NCBI RefSeq assembly: GCF_014145455.1
Contig: NZ_JACIVB010000062.1
Coordinates: forward strand, 62,001 to 126,000
DNA length: 64,000 nucleotides
DNA from: Limosilactobacillus rudii
GTDB lineage: Bacteria > Bacillota > Bacilli > Lactobacillales > Lactobacillaceae
Reading direction: 5' to 3'
Both the position numbers and the translations under genes were made by a program. The notes under the pieces are model-generated. The model did no database searches and was not told the origin of the DNA. It saw nothing but the letters and a program-made list of their open reading frames with translations. Below are positions 44,359 through 53,273 of this stretch, in pieces (the stretch's first letter is position 1; every line of letters starts with the position of its first letter).

Positions 44359-44389
44359 AACAGTTATTAACAAAACTGAAATAACTGTT
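44359..44389. repeat. Inverted repeat upstream of the 41-residue ORF
   Basis: AACAGTTATT (44359-44368) and AATAACTGTT (44380-44389) are perfect 10-bp inverted arms around an 11-base spacer. It could be an operator or a leader hairpin. Confidence 0.6.
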
Positions 44390-44461
44390 ACTATTATTAT
44401 AGTTCAGTCTATAAAAAATGCAATAATGCGTAATAAAGTCTTAAAAAATTGAAAAAAGTTG

Positions 44462-44490
44462 TTGACAATTAACCTTCATGACAGTATTAT
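44462..44490 (+). promoter_or_regulatory. Promoter of the Met T-box transcript
   Basis: A perfect TTGACA (44462-44467), 17-base spacer and TATTAT (44485-44490). Confidence 0.75.
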
Positions 44491-44496
44491 AATTAA

Positions 44497-44785
44497 AAAT
44501 AAATTACAAAACAATGATAAAAAGATGAGTAGTTATCTTTGTTCCTATCCAGAGAGTCATGTTAGCTGAGAAATGACAAGGTACGGGGTAGTGAAGATGG
44601 TCTTTAGTAAGCATTAGAGAGTGAGCTGTTTGTTAACTTTCTACGGGTTAGTATCCGTTATAGTTACTCTAGATTATTTAACTGATCTAGGCTGAGGGTA
44701 TTTTTTGGTACTAAAAGATAGGGTGGTAACACGTCATTGGCGTCCCTGGGAGCATTTATTGTGTTCCTGGGGACGTTTTCTTTTC
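44497..44785 (+). promoter_or_regulatory. T-box riboswitch, specifier AUG (Met)
   Basis: The T-box sequence AGGGTGGTAACACG starts at 44720. The terminator is built from CGTCCC (44741-44746) with GGGACG (44770-44775) and a T run. In Stem I, AAAGA pairs with TCTTT, the AGAGAG bulge and a GTCAT/ATGAC tip are present, and ATG at 44597-44599 occupies the specifier position just before TCTTT. It fits the methionine-related genes downstream and explains most of the 479-base gap. Confidence 0.88.
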
Positions 44786-44802
44786 TAAAGGGGAGTGGAA
44801 AA

Positions 44803-45654
44803 ATGCGAAGAAGAAAGAGAAAAGGATTAATAGTTACAATTATTCTCACACTTATTATTGTTATTGGAATTGGTAGTATTATTCATCAACGATTTGAAAA
44901 GACTAAAGTAACAACTGTTAGACTGGGGTTAGTTGGTACTGATTCTGAACCGGTATGGGATAATGTACGAAAGAGATTAAAAAAGCAAGGAATAAATGTT
45001 GAATATGTAATCTTTAATGACTATGTTCAACCAGATGTTGCATTAAAAGAAGGGAAAATTGATATGCATTCATGCCTGACTCGCTACTATTTTGAGTCTT
45101 ATAATAAACAGCAGAATGCTCATTTAACTTCGATTGGTAATACCGTAATTTCACCATTAGGATTGTATTCGCATAAGTATAAAAAACTAAGTGATTTACC
45201 CGATGGAGCGACGATTGCTATTCCTAACGAGCCAACAACATTAGGAAGGGGACTTAATGTATTACAATCTGCTGGTTTAATTAAGGTGAAAAAAGGTAGT
45301 GGAATAAAGCCCTCCCTAAAAGATATCATCAGTAATCCGAAGAACCTACAGTTTAAGGAAGTTGATCCAGCGACAGCAGCCCGCGCATTAAATTCAGTTG
45401 ATGCATCGATAATAAATGGAAATTATGCAGTAGCGGCTAAATTGAATCCAAAGAAAGATTCAATATATTTAGAGCCAATCAATAAAGCTGCCAAGCCATA
45501 CGTCAATATAATTGCAGTTCAAGAGAAAAATAAGGATAATAAAGTCTATAAGAAAGTTGTAGCAGCTTATCAAACAGAGCAAACAAAGCAAGCAATAGAA
45601 AAGACTTATAAAGGTGCTCAGGAAGCTGCATGGCCAATTTATGGACGTAATTAA
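44803..45654 (+). CDS. metQ: MetQ/NlpA-family substrate-binding protein, membrane anchored
   Basis: A 283-residue protein of the NlpA/MetQ family, which binds methionine for the MetNI ABC importer. An N-terminal membrane helix (about 8-28) replaces the usual lipobox; no cysteine is present there, so it is anchored or secreted differently. Family features include [17 protein letters not shown] and [14 protein letters not shown]. No metN or metI lies alongside, so it must work with a distant permease. The Met T-box supports the methionine assignment. The ATG follows GGGGAGTGG. Confidence 0.85.
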   Translation: MRRRKRKGLIVTIILTLIIVIGIGSIIHQRFEKTKVTTVRLGLVGTDSEPVWDNVRKRLKKQGINVEYVIFNDYVQPDVALKEGKIDMHSCLTRYYFESYNKQQNAHLTSIGNTVISPLGLYSHKYKKLSDLPDGATIAIPNEPTTLGRGLNVLQSAGLIKVKKGSGIKPSLKDIISNPKNLQFKEVDPATAARALNSVDASIINGNYAVAAKLNPKKDSIYLEPINKAAKPYVNIIAVQEKNKDNKVYKKVVAAYQTEQTKQAIEKTYKGAQEAAWPIYGRN

Positions 45655-45679
45655 TATAATAATGAAAGGATTGATATAT

Positions 45680-46201
45680 ATGAGTTTAGATACAGCGATT
45701 TTTGCCGGCGGATGTTTCTGGTGCATGGTTCAGCCATTCGATACCTATCCTGGTATTGAAAAAGTTGAATCTGGATATACAGGAGGGCATGTTCCTAATC
45801 CTACTTATGAGCAGGTATGCAGTGGAACAACAGGACATACGGAAGCGGTCAAGATAACTTTTGATCCTGCTAAGGTATCTTACAAGGACTTAGTAGAGCT
45901 CTATTGGCACCAGACTGATCCAACAGATGCAAGTGGTCAATTTCAGGACCGTGGTGATAACTATCGACCTGTTATCTTTGTAAAAAACGAAGAACAACGT
46001 AAAATTGCAGAAGCATCAAAACAAGCACTTCAAGAGAGTGGGCAGTTTGGGAATGATAAAATAGTGACAACGATTGAAGACGCAAGACCATTTTATCCAG
46101 CAGAAGAATATCACCAAAATTTCTATAAAAAAGATCCTCAACGTTTTGCCATGGAAGAGGCAGGCGGTCGCCAACAGTTTATTGATAAACATTGGAAATG
46201 A
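45680..46201 (+). CDS. msrA: Peptide methionine sulfoxide reductase A
   Basis: A 173-residue repair enzyme that reduces methionine-S-sulfoxide. The catalytic motif GCFWC has Cys12 as nucleophile, and downstream GYTGG, HTEAV and the EYHQNFY motif are intact. The ATG at 45680 follows AAAGGATTGATATAT; the longer frame upstream overlaps the end of the metQ-like gene. Sharing a Met T-box with the binding protein, it would be induced when charged tRNA-Met falls. Confidence 0.94.
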   Translation: MSLDTAIFAGGCFWCMVQPFDTYPGIEKVESGYTGGHVPNPTYEQVCSGTTGHTEAVKITFDPAKVSYKDLVELYWHQTDPTDASGQFQDRGDNYRPVIFVKNEEQRKIAEASKQALQESGQFGNDKIVTTIEDARPFYPAEEYHQNFYKKDPQRFAMEEAGGRQQFIDKHWK

Positions 46202-46269
46202 TAATAAAAAGTTATTTAAATAATAAAAAGTTATTGAAAAATGTAGAAGGTTATAATACAATAAAAAGC

Positions 46270-46490
46270 GTAATAAGAAACACGAAAGCATTTCAAGTAG
46301 ATCATTCAGAGAATCAGCGGGTGGTGTGAGCTGATGATCGAAACTCCGGTGCTATGAATGTGGGCGGGTAATTCCGCACGGCTTTGACCGTTATCCATAA
46401 TGAGGGTGGTATTTTTTGCCAAACTTGGGTGGTACCGCGGAACAAGAGCCATTTCGTCCCAAAATATTTGAGGATGAGGTGGCTCTTTTG
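46270..46490 (+). promoter_or_regulatory. T-box riboswitch, probable specifier UCC (Ser)
   Basis: The T-box sequence TGGGTGGTACCGCG is at 46426-46439. AAGAGCC (46444-46450) pairs with GGCTCTT (46481-46487) in the terminator. In Stem I, AGCAT pairs with GTGCT, and TCC (46345-46347) sits at the specifier position. It precedes serS, which agrees with a serine codon. It fills the 305-base gap between msrA and serS. Confidence 0.88.
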
Positions 46491-46506
46491 TGTAGGAGGT
46501 ATTACT

Positions 46507-47805
46507 ATGTTAGACATTAAGAAAATTCGTAAGGATCCAGGATTTTTTAAGGAGAAATTAGCAACGCGTGGTGTAAAGCCTGAAGAAATTGATGAAGTAT
46601 TAAAACTTGATGCAATTCGTCGTGAACTACTCCAACAGACCGAAACACTAAAAGCAAAGCGCAATGAAGCATCAGAGCAAATTGGAAATGCTAAGAAAGC
46701 TAATGAAGATGCAACAGAAGCAATTGCTAGAGTTCGTGAAATTAATAATGAAATTAAAGAGTTGGATGATAAGCTTACAGAAAATGAAGAAGAGTTTCAT
46801 GATAAAATGTCACGCTTACCAAATATTCCCCATGAAGGAGTACCTGTAAGTTTAACAGAAGACGGCGCAGTGGAATTACGTAAGGTTGGTAAGATTCGTC
46901 AGTTTGATTTTCAGCCAAAGCATCATTGGGATATTGGTGAAAATCTTGGTATTTTAGACTTCGATCGTGCAGCTAAAGTATCTGGTGCTCGATTTGTTTA
47001 TTATCTTGGATTAGGAGCTCAATTAGAGCGTGCTGTTTATAATTTCATGCTAGATGAGCATATGAAAGATGGATATACTGAAGTAATCCCACCTTATATT
47101 GTAAAAGCTTCTGCAATGTATGGAACGGGACAATATCCAAAGTTCCGTGAGAGTGTTTATCGTGTTAATGGTGAGGATATGACTTTAATTCCAACTGCAG
47201 AAGTACCATTGACTAATTATTATTCTGGTGAAGTGATTCCAGCAAAAGAGTTACCAGTTTATGTAACAGCAATGAGTCCTTGTTATCGTTCAGAAGCAGG
47301 TGCTGCTGGTCGAGATACAAGAGGTCTTATTCGGATGCATCAGTTCCATAAAGTTGAAATGGTAAAGTATACACGTCCTGAAGATTCGTGGGATGAATTA
47401 GAAAAAATGACAGCTAATGGGGAAAACATCCTTAAAAAGCTTGATATTCCATACCATGTAATAACATTAACAACTGGTGATATGAGTTTTACTGCATCAA
47501 TGACTCACGATATTGAACTTTGGATGCCTGGACAAAATAAGTACCGAGAAGTATCAAGTTGTTCGAATTGTTTGGATTTCCAGGCACGTCGAATGCATAC
47601 CCAATTCCGTGATGAAAATGGAAAGTTACAATACGTTCATACACTAAATGGGTCTGGATTAGCGGTTGGTCGGACAGTTGCAGCCATTTTAGAAAATTAT
47701 CAAAATGAAGATGGATCAGTTGATATTCCAGAAGCATTAGTGCCATATATGCATGGGGTAACAAAGATTACTAAGGAGAACGCCGTACCATTCCGTAATA
47801 AGTAA
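46507..47805 (+). CDS. serS: Seryl-tRNA synthetase
   Basis: A 432-residue class II synthetase. The N-terminal antiparallel coiled-coil arm (about 25-105) contacts tRNA-Ser. The catalytic domain has [15 protein letters not shown] (motif 2) and [14 protein letters not shown] (motif 3). The ATG at 46507 follows TAGGAGGT; the longer frame upstream passes through the T-box leader. A terminator follows at 47835-47869. Confidence 0.97.
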   Translation: MLDIKKIRKDPGFFKEKLATRGVKPEEIDEVLKLDAIRRELLQQTETLKAKRNEASEQIGNAKKANEDATEAIARVREINNEIKELDDKLTENEEEFHDKMSRLPNIPHEGVPVSLTEDGAVELRKVGKIRQFDFQPKHHWDIGENLGILDFDRAAKVSGARFVYYLGLGAQLERAVYNFMLDEHMKDGYTEVIPPYIVKASAMYGTGQYPKFRESVYRVNGEDMTLIPTAEVPLTNYYSGEVIPAKELPVYVTAMSPCYRSEAGAAGRDTRGLIRMHQFHKVEMVKYTRPEDSWDELEKMTANGENILKKLDIPYHVITLTTGDMSFTASMTHDIELWMPGQNKYREVSSCSNCLDFQARRMHTQFRDENGKLQYVHTLNGSGLAVGRTVAAILENYQNEDGSVDIPEALVPYMHGVTKITKENAVPFRNK

Positions 47806-47834
47806 TTAACATATTTTAGAACAATCTACAAAAT

Positions 47835-47869
47835 GGAAGTTTAGCATTTATTGTTGAACTTCTTTTTTT
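47835..47869 (+). terminator. Terminator after serS
   Basis: GGAAGTTTAGC (47835-47845) pairs with GTTGAACTTCT (47853-47863) including G-U pairs, then a run of T. Confidence 0.8.
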
Positions 47870-47953
47870 GATAAAAAAATATTATAGTGACATTTTTTTA
47901 TCATACTGTTATAGTTGTATTTGTGATTGTTTAGATGTTACGGAGGGATAAAG

Positions 47954-48901
47954 ATGTTAAGTGATCATCAGAAAGTAGTCCTTATTGGTGATGGTGCTGT
48001 TGGCTCAGCATTTGCATATGCTATGGTTAATCAAGGATTATCTGAAGAATTAGTAATAATAAATCATACAGAAAGTAAAGCAATAGGAGATGCAATGGAT
48101 TTAGAAGACGCTATTCCAAATCTAAGTCCACTAAGGATAGATGCTGGTGATTACAGTGCATGTAAGGATGCTGATATTGTAGTTTTATGCGCAGGGGCAC
48201 CACAAAAAGATGGAGAAACAAGACTACAGTTAGTAACAAAAAACATTAAAATTGTTACTGATATTACGAAAAAAGTAGTTGAAACTGGATTTAATGGAAT
48301 ATTTATTGTTGCTGCAAATCCCGTTGATGTTATGGCATACGCGGTATTAAAGCAATCTGGGTTTCCTTCAGAACAAGTGATTAGCTCAGGTACATCATTA
48401 GACACGGCACGTTTAAAAGTAGCATTAGCTAAAAGATTTAATGTAGATCCTCAAGATATAAATGTCAATATTTTAGGGGAGCACGGTGATTCTGAATTTG
48501 CCGCATATTCATCTGCAAATATTAGTGGCATCCCATTATTAAGTTTAATTTCTCAAAAGGGAATTAACTTACAGGAATTATTTGATATTGAAAACCAAGT
48601 GCGTAATAAAGCATATCGAATTATTAGTAAGAAAGGAGCAACTTATTACGGTGTTGCAACAGCAATTGCAAGAATAGCTAAGGCAATCTTACGTGACGAG
48701 AGTGCAGTGCTAACTGTTGGATGCTGTTTGGAAGGTGCGTATGGTTATAATGATATCTATATTGGAACTCCAGCAGTTATTGGCGCAGGTGGAATAGAGA
48801 GTATTATAGAGCTTCCGTTAAATGTCTTAGAAAAGAATGAGATGGAAACATCAGTGACAACATTAAAGAAAGTTATTTCTGATGCATTACTTGGTATCTA
48901 A
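47954..48901 (+). CDS. ldh: L-lactate dehydrogenase
   Basis: A 315-residue NAD-dependent L-lactate dehydrogenase. The nucleotide-binding loop is GDGAVGS, the specificity loop GAPQKDGETR keeps the LDH-type Gln and Arg, and the catalytic His is in GEHGDSE. It reduces pyruvate to L-lactate. The gene is a single unit between a terminator and the convergent regulator gene. Its neighbourhood of serine catabolic genes, which make pyruvate, suggests it may be a paralogue dedicated to reducing serine-derived pyruvate. That is inference. Confidence 0.92.
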   Translation: MLSDHQKVVLIGDGAVGSAFAYAMVNQGLSEELVIINHTESKAIGDAMDLEDAIPNLSPLRIDAGDYSACKDADIVVLCAGAPQKDGETRLQLVTKNIKIVTDITKKVVETGFNGIFIVAANPVDVMAYAVLKQSGFPSEQVISSGTSLDTARLKVALAKRFNVDPQDINVNILGEHGDSEFAAYSSANISGIPLLSLISQKGINLQELFDIENQVRNKAYRIISKKGATYYGVATAIARIAKAILRDESAVLTVGCCLEGAYGYNDIYIGTPAVIGAGGIESIIELPLNVLEKNEMETSVTTLKKVISDALLGI

Positions 48902-48917
48902 AATGTAGATTTATGAG

Positions 48918-48955
48918 AAAAGGCTAAACCAGGATAATAAATGGTTTAGCCTTTT
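48918..48955. terminator. Bidirectional terminator, ldh/regulator
   Basis: A perfect 14-bp stem AAAAGGCTAAACCA (48918-48931) with TGGTTTAGCCTTTT (48942-48955). Confidence 0.92.
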
Positions 48956-48979
48956 AATATATAAAATTAAATTTTTTGC

Positions 48980-49690
48980 TTATTTAGATGTATTTGATTT
49001 TTTAACTTTATTTAAATAACGATAAATAGTTGGAACAGAACTATCCAGATATTCAGCGATAACCCGAATGGAATCTTTGAGTAAAAAGTATCCTTCCTCA
49101 TATAAACCTTTAATAAGATCAATCTTTTGTTCTTGTTGAAAATAGTTGGCGGTGATTCCTAATTCTCTTTCTTTCTGTTTAACAGCAGCTTCTGCTAAAG
49201 AATTTACAGAGTTATTGAAATTTTCAGAAATTTCTTTCGTAGATGATGAATTTGTAGCAGAGCTTTCATATTCACTAATGGGATTAGTTTTAACTTCAAA
49301 GAGATTTCGGAATATCTCTAGTTGTTTGGCTAAATTTTCTAATGGTCCTTGATCAATGTTAATACATAGCATACCGATAACTTTATTATTTTTTCTAATA
49401 AAATATGTTGAAGATCTTAAGTGAGGATGGCTTTTTGATTTTCCAAAGTAGTTAGCAATGTAATTTGTATTGTCATCAATCCCTTCTTTCATAATTTTTA
49501 ATACAAAGTTAGAAGCGGGATCACCTATTTTTCGATTAGTAATGGTTGGATTTTTAATGTAGACAACTGCATGATCTAGATCAGTGACATCATTAAGAAC
49601 AACTTCACTGCTAGGTCCCAAAATATCAGCGACAAAATCTGCTAATGGAATATATTTCTTTATAAAATCTTTGTTATTTTCGTTTGGCAT
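48980..49690 (-). CDS. YheO/DauR-type transcriptional regulator (PAS-like plus HTH)
   Basis: A 236-residue protein with an N-terminal YheO-like PAS domain (about 5-120) and a C-terminal helix-turn-helix (about 185-230, SIRVIAEYLDSSVPTIYRYL). DauR-type members respond to amino acids such as D-arginine in Pseudomonas. Here, being divergent from the permease-serine dehydratase operon, it is the likely local regulator of serine catabolism. The leader has a G/C hairpin with a ten-base homopolymer. A GGAAGGATT ribosome-binding region precedes the ATG. Confidence 0.87.
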   Translation of the reverse strand: MPNENNKDFIKKYIPLADFVADILGPSSEVVLNDVTDLDHAVVYIKNPTITNRKIGDPASNFVLKIMKEGIDDNTNYIANYFGKSKSHPHLRSSTYFIRKNNKVIGMLCINIDQGPLENLAKQLEIFRNLFEVKTNPISEYESSATNSSSTKEISENFNNSVNSLAEAAVKQKERELGITANYFQQEQKIDLIKGLYEEGYFLLKDSIRVIAEYLDSSVPTIYRYLNKVKKSNTSK

Positions 49691-49728
49691 ATTTAATCCT
49701 TCCTTTAAATTAGAAGTGTTTTATAATA

Positions 49729-49758
49729 GCCCCCTCCCAAAAATCATGGGGGGGGGGC
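49729..49758 (-). repeat. G/C hairpin with a ten-G homopolymer in the regulator leader
   Basis: GCCCCCTCCC (49729-49738), loop AAAAATCAT, then ten G and a C (49748-49758). On the minus strand it lies 39-68 bases upstream of the regulator ATG. It is the longest G run in the window and stands out in AT-rich DNA. Confidence 0.7.
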
Positions 49759-49995
49759 GACGACCAGGCCTGTCGACCTATATGGTTGACTAAGTTTACG
49801 CGTAAAATATTAATATTATTTTATTCTCTTTTTATAGATAAATCAATTTTTGATAATAAGAAATTATCAGTTACTAAGAAAGTAAATTTATGATTTCACA
49901 TACTTATGTTTGTAATACTAATCTGTTCGTCATATCAAGTGTGTTATGAGTTTTATTTAGTAGTAAAAAGTTATCAAATTAATAAAAAAGTTTCA

Positions 49996-50032
49996 TAACA
50001 GCGTTTACAAGTTCATTTAAAAACGATATACT
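49996..50032 (+). promoter_or_regulatory. Serine operon promoter with overlapping cre site
   Basis: TTTACA (50004-50009), 17-base spacer, TATACT (50027-50032). TAACAGCGTTTACA (49996-50009) matches the CcpA cre consensus TGWAANCGNTNWCA at 12 of 14 positions and covers the -35 box. The rest of the 428-base intergenic region (49691-50118) is AT-rich with no other gene seen. Confidence 0.65.
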
Positions 50033-50118
50033 ATTATCGTAATAATAATTTATTATCATTCATGATTAAGACGTCACCGATAATTAATTATTAAAAATAA
50101 ATAAAGAAGGTTTAGCAT

Positions 50119-51156
50119 ATGTTATCTATTCTTATAGGTGTTGTAATGCTCTTCTTGGTTATTGCTGCAATGAGCTTGTTTACGTTTAAAGCTCCTCACG
50201 GCAAGCAATCAGTAAGTGCATTGTCAGGTGCTGCATGTGCCACGTTCTTACCACAAGCGTTCTTAAGTTACGCAATCGGTGAGGTTTTCCATGTTCAATT
50301 TGCCGAACAAATCGGTAATGTTATGGGGTCAATGGGTGGCTTAGCCGCAGGTGCTTTAGTGCCATTAGCATTCGGAATTAGTCCTGTTTTTTCAATGATT
50401 ATTGGGATTTCTCTGATTAAGTTTAAGTTACTTCCTGCATTTATTGCTGCATATATTATTTCATTCTTAGTAAAAGAGATTGAAAAACGAATTACTGGTG
50501 GACTTGATTTAATTGTTGTTATTTTAGTAGCACCTTTACTTGCAAATGGTATTGCAATCTTAATTCAACCGGGAGTTATGGCTATTTTACAAGTGATTGG
50601 CGGATCGATTAAACAAGCCGAAACGGCAAACCCATGGATTATGGGAGCAATTTTGGGTGGAATTATTCCATTGGTTGGTATGACACCACTATCGTCGATG
50701 GTATTGACCAGTTTAATTAATTTACTTGGGGTTCCAATGGCAATTGGTGCTTTAGGTTGTACGGGTAACTCTTTCTTGAACTTCTCATTCTTCCGTTTGA
50801 TGAAATTTGGTGATAAGGCAACAACAATCGCTGTAACCATTGAACCTTTAACTCAACTAGATATAATTTCAGCCAATCCAATTCCTATATTTGTGACAAA
50901 CCTTTTTGCGGGAGCGATTAATGGGATCATTGTTACAGCATTCGGGTTAGTTGTACGGGTTACAGGAATGGCAACGCCTTGGGCTGGATTAATTGTTGTC
51001 TTTGGAATGAATCCATGGCTTAAGACGTTAGAGGCTGTAATCTTGATTCTTATTAATAGTACTATTTGGGCTTATATCGGCCACTGGGTATTTAGAAACT
51101 TTAAGATTCATACAGTTTCAGAAATCCGTGAAGGTGACATTGTAAAAGAAAGATAG
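50119..51156 (+). CDS. EIIC-like membrane permease, candidate serine transporter
   Basis: A 345-residue membrane protein with about nine or ten helices, resembling the PTS_EIIC_2 family of transporter domains that occur without linked EIIA or EIIB domains. No phosphorylation site domain is fused or adjacent, so PTS-type transport is doubtful. Its position as first gene before sdaAB-sdaAA suggests serine or a related substrate. GAAGGTTTAGC precedes the ATG. A cre-like site overlaps its promoter. Confidence 0.75.
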   Translation: MLSILIGVVMLFLVIAAMSLFTFKAPHGKQSVSALSGAACATFLPQAFLSYAIGEVFHVQFAEQIGNVMGSMGGLAAGALVPLAFGISPVFSMIIGISLIKFKLLPAFIAAYIISFLVKEIEKRITGGLDLIVVILVAPLLANGIAILIQPGVMAILQVIGGSIKQAETANPWIMGAILGGIIPLVGMTPLSSMVLTSLINLLGVPMAIGALGCTGNSFLNFSFFRLMKFGDKATTIAVTIEPLTQLDIISANPIPIFVTNLFAGAINGIIVTAFGLVVRVTGMATPWAGLIVVFGMNPWLKTLEAVILILINSTIWAYIGHWVFRNFKIHTVSEIREGDIVKER

Positions 51157-51196
51157 TAGTTTTTGTGAACTGATTTAACAAAAAGGAGAACCTAAA

Positions 51197-51859
51197 ATGA
51201 GTGGAAATTATAGAAGTGTTTTTGATATTATCGGACCTATTATGATTGGCCCTTCTAGTTCACATACAGCCGGTGCAGTAGCAATTGGCCAAGCAGCTAA
51301 TAAGTTATTTGGTGGCGTACCCAAAAAAGTAACTGTTCATTATTATGGTTCGTTTGCTCAAACTCATCGTGGCCATGGTACAGATTACGCTATTGCAGCT
51401 GGTGTAATGGGTTTTGCGACGGATGATCCTCGTGTTCCAACTGCTCCAGAAATTGCTCGTGATAATGGAATTGATATTCGATTTGTTGAAGAGGCGGGTG
51501 AAAGTCCGATAAATCACCCTAATACAGCTGTTTTAGAAATGTCGGCACCAGGAAAGAAAGTAAGGATTTCAGGATGTTCAATTGGTGGGGGAGCAATTGA
51601 AATTCGTGACTTTGTTTTAGATGGTGTAGAAGTTCAACCGTCAGGACCGCTACCAATTATTATTTTTGTTGATAAAGAGAAAAAACATGAAAATGCTCTT
51701 CCAGTTACTGCAGAATTGGAAAAGGTTGCACCATTTAGTCGTAAGCAAGTATTACAAGGAGAAAATTGTGATATTTACGAATACGATATCAAAAACTATA
51801 TGCGTGATGAAGTAATTAAAGAATTAAAAGATAAATTTGAAAATATTATTTGCTTATAA
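51197..51859 (+). CDS. sdaAB: L-serine dehydratase, beta subunit
   Basis: A 220-residue subunit of the iron-sulfur L-serine ammonia-lyase, which converts serine to pyruvate and ammonia. The family segment FDIIGPIMIGPSSSHTAGA near the N-terminus is clear, and a C-terminal ACT-like domain is absent or degenerate. It ends 21 bases before the alpha subunit start. AAAGGAGAACC precedes the ATG. Confidence 0.95.
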   Translation: MSGNYRSVFDIIGPIMIGPSSSHTAGAVAIGQAANKLFGGVPKKVTVHYYGSFAQTHRGHGTDYAIAAGVMGFATDDPRVPTAPEIARDNGIDIRFVEEAGESPINHPNTAVLEMSAPGKKVRISGCSIGGGAIEIRDFVLDGVEVQPSGPLPIIIFVDKEKKHENALPVTAELEKVAPFSRKQVLQGENCDIYEYDIKNYMRDEVIKELKDKFENIICL

Positions 51860-51879
51860 ATTTAAGAGGAGTGTTCATT

Positions 51880-52761
51880 ATGTATGATAGTATTAAGGAA
51901 ATCGTTGATGACTCTATGCAATCTGGGAAACCCATTTCAGAATTAATAATTGAACAAGAATGTAAAACTTCTGGATTACCGCGTCATGAAGTATGGGACA
52001 AGATGAAACATAATCTTGAAACAATGCGTGCGGCGGTAAAAAAGGGCTCTGAAGGACAAGGTGTTTTTTCAAAAACAGGTTTGACCGGTGGAGAAGCAGT
52101 AAAGATCAAAAATTATAGAAAAAATAAACAATCACTTTCTGGCGATGCCATGATGGAAGCAGTACAAGATGCAATATCAACAAATGAAGTAAATGCATCA
52201 ATGGGAATTGTATGTGCAACACCAACAGCCGGATCTGCCGGAACTCTTCCGGGGATTATTTTTATGTTAGAGAAACGTTTAAAATTAGATGAAGAACAAA
52301 TGGTTCGTTTCCTATTTGCAGCTGGTGGTTTAGGAATGGTAATTGCAAATCACGCTGGTATTGCTGGTGCAACTGGTGGATGTCAAGCCGAAGTTGGGAG
52401 TGCCTCTGCAATGGGTGCGGCAGCAGCTGTTGAAGTAGCAGGTGGTAATGCAGAGCAGAGTTCACAAGCTCTTGCAATGGCAATTGCTAATTTGCTAGGA
52501 TTAGTATGTGATCCAATTGCAGGCTTAGTTGAGGTTCCCTGTGTTAAGCGAAACGCAATTGGTGCGGGTAATGCATTAATATCTGCTGATATGGCTTTAG
52601 CTGGATGCATAAGTAAGATTCCTGCGGATGAATGTATTGAAGCACTAGATAAAGTTGGTCATGGATTACCAGAATCGCTTCGAGAAACAGGTATTGGTGG
52701 TTTAGCAGGTACGCCAACCGGTCAAGCAATTCGTGCAAAAATTTTTGGTGATAAGGCTTAG
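51880..52761 (+). CDS. sdaAA: L-serine dehydratase, alpha subunit
   Basis: A 293-residue catalytic subunit holding the [4Fe-4S] cluster. Candidate ligands are the cysteines in ATGGCQAEVGSA, VCDPIAGLVEVPC and neighbouring positions. The TPTAGSAGTLPG region is the serine-binding motif. I use ATG 51880 (MYDSIKEIVDDS) after AGAGGAGTG; the open frame extends 30 bases upstream. It is followed 27 bases later by a DUF59 Fe-S assembly gene, consistent with cluster needs. Confidence 0.95.
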   Translation: MYDSIKEIVDDSMQSGKPISELIIEQECKTSGLPRHEVWDKMKHNLETMRAAVKKGSEGQGVFSKTGLTGGEAVKIKNYRKNKQSLSGDAMMEAVQDAISTNEVNASMGIVCATPTAGSAGTLPGIIFMLEKRLKLDEEQMVRFLFAAGGLGMVIANHAGIAGATGGCQAEVGSASAMGAAAAVEVAGGNAEQSSQALAMAIANLLGLVCDPIAGLVEVPCVKRNAIGAGNALISADMALAGCISKIPADECIEALDKVGHGLPESLRETGIGGLAGTPTGQAIRAKIFGDKA

Positions 52762-52788
52762 TATATTTAAATAGGTTGAAAATTGGTT

Positions 52789-53103
52789 ATGAGAGACAAG
52801 CAATCAATAAAAGATGACATCATACAGCAATTATCCACAGTTATTGATCCAGAATTACGAGTAGACATTGTTAATTTAGGCCTTGTATATTCGATTGATT
52901 TGGATAATGATGGAATCTGTTTAATTGAAATGACATTAACAACGATGGGGTGCCCGCTAACCAATGTTTTAGCAGACATGGTGACTAAAGCTGTTAAGAA
53001 GGTTCCTGAGGTGCGAAATGTTGATGTCGAATTTGTTTGGGAACCAGCATGGACGACAGAACGGATGAGTCGCCTTGCTAAATTAACGCTTGGAATTCAT
53101 TAG
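52789..53103 (+). CDS. DUF59/MIP18 metal-sulfur cluster assembly factor
   Basis: A 104-residue protein of the DUF59 (MIP18/SufT/PaaD) family, with DPELRVDIVNLGLVY and TTMGCPLTNVLADMV (one conserved cysteine). Members help insert or mature Fe-S clusters. Being directly downstream of the 4Fe-4S serine dehydratase, it may mature that enzyme. The start is uncertain: TTG 52783 or ATG 52789, neither with a strong Shine-Dalgarno. A terminator follows at 53123-53161. Confidence 0.88.
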   Translation: MRDKQSIKDDIIQQLSTVIDPELRVDIVNLGLVYSIDLDNDGICLIEMTLTTMGCPLTNVLADMVTKAVKKVPEVRNVDVEFVWEPAWTTERMSRLAKLTLGIH

Positions 53104-53122
53104 TTAATTGGATAAAGGTAGA

Positions 53123-53161
53123 AAGTTTTTCGGAATAATCATACTTCCGGAAAGCTTTTTT
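53123..53161 (+). terminator. Terminator of the serine operon
   Basis: AAGTTTTTCGGAA (53123-53135) pairs with TTCCGGAAAGCTT (53145-53157) including G-U pairs, ending in T. Confidence 0.85.
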
Positions 53162-53273
53162 CGTGTTTTACGAAACAAAATATAAAATTTTTGAAAAAAA
53201 TTAAAAAATAGTGGAAAAAGGGTAGTGAAATTATTTATTATTAAAGGTAGTTATTAAGACAAGGAGCATACTT

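Noticed and set aside
44141-44384. Plus-strand frames over the aminotransferase terminator
   Set aside because: They run through the terminator and antisense to the better-supported 41-residue gene.
49739-49790. Cloning or assembly artefact suggested by AGGCCT and GTCGAC beside the G tract
   Set aside because: The sequence continues naturally into AT-rich intergenic DNA and no vector-like sequence is seen. I keep only the caution that the G10 length may be misread.
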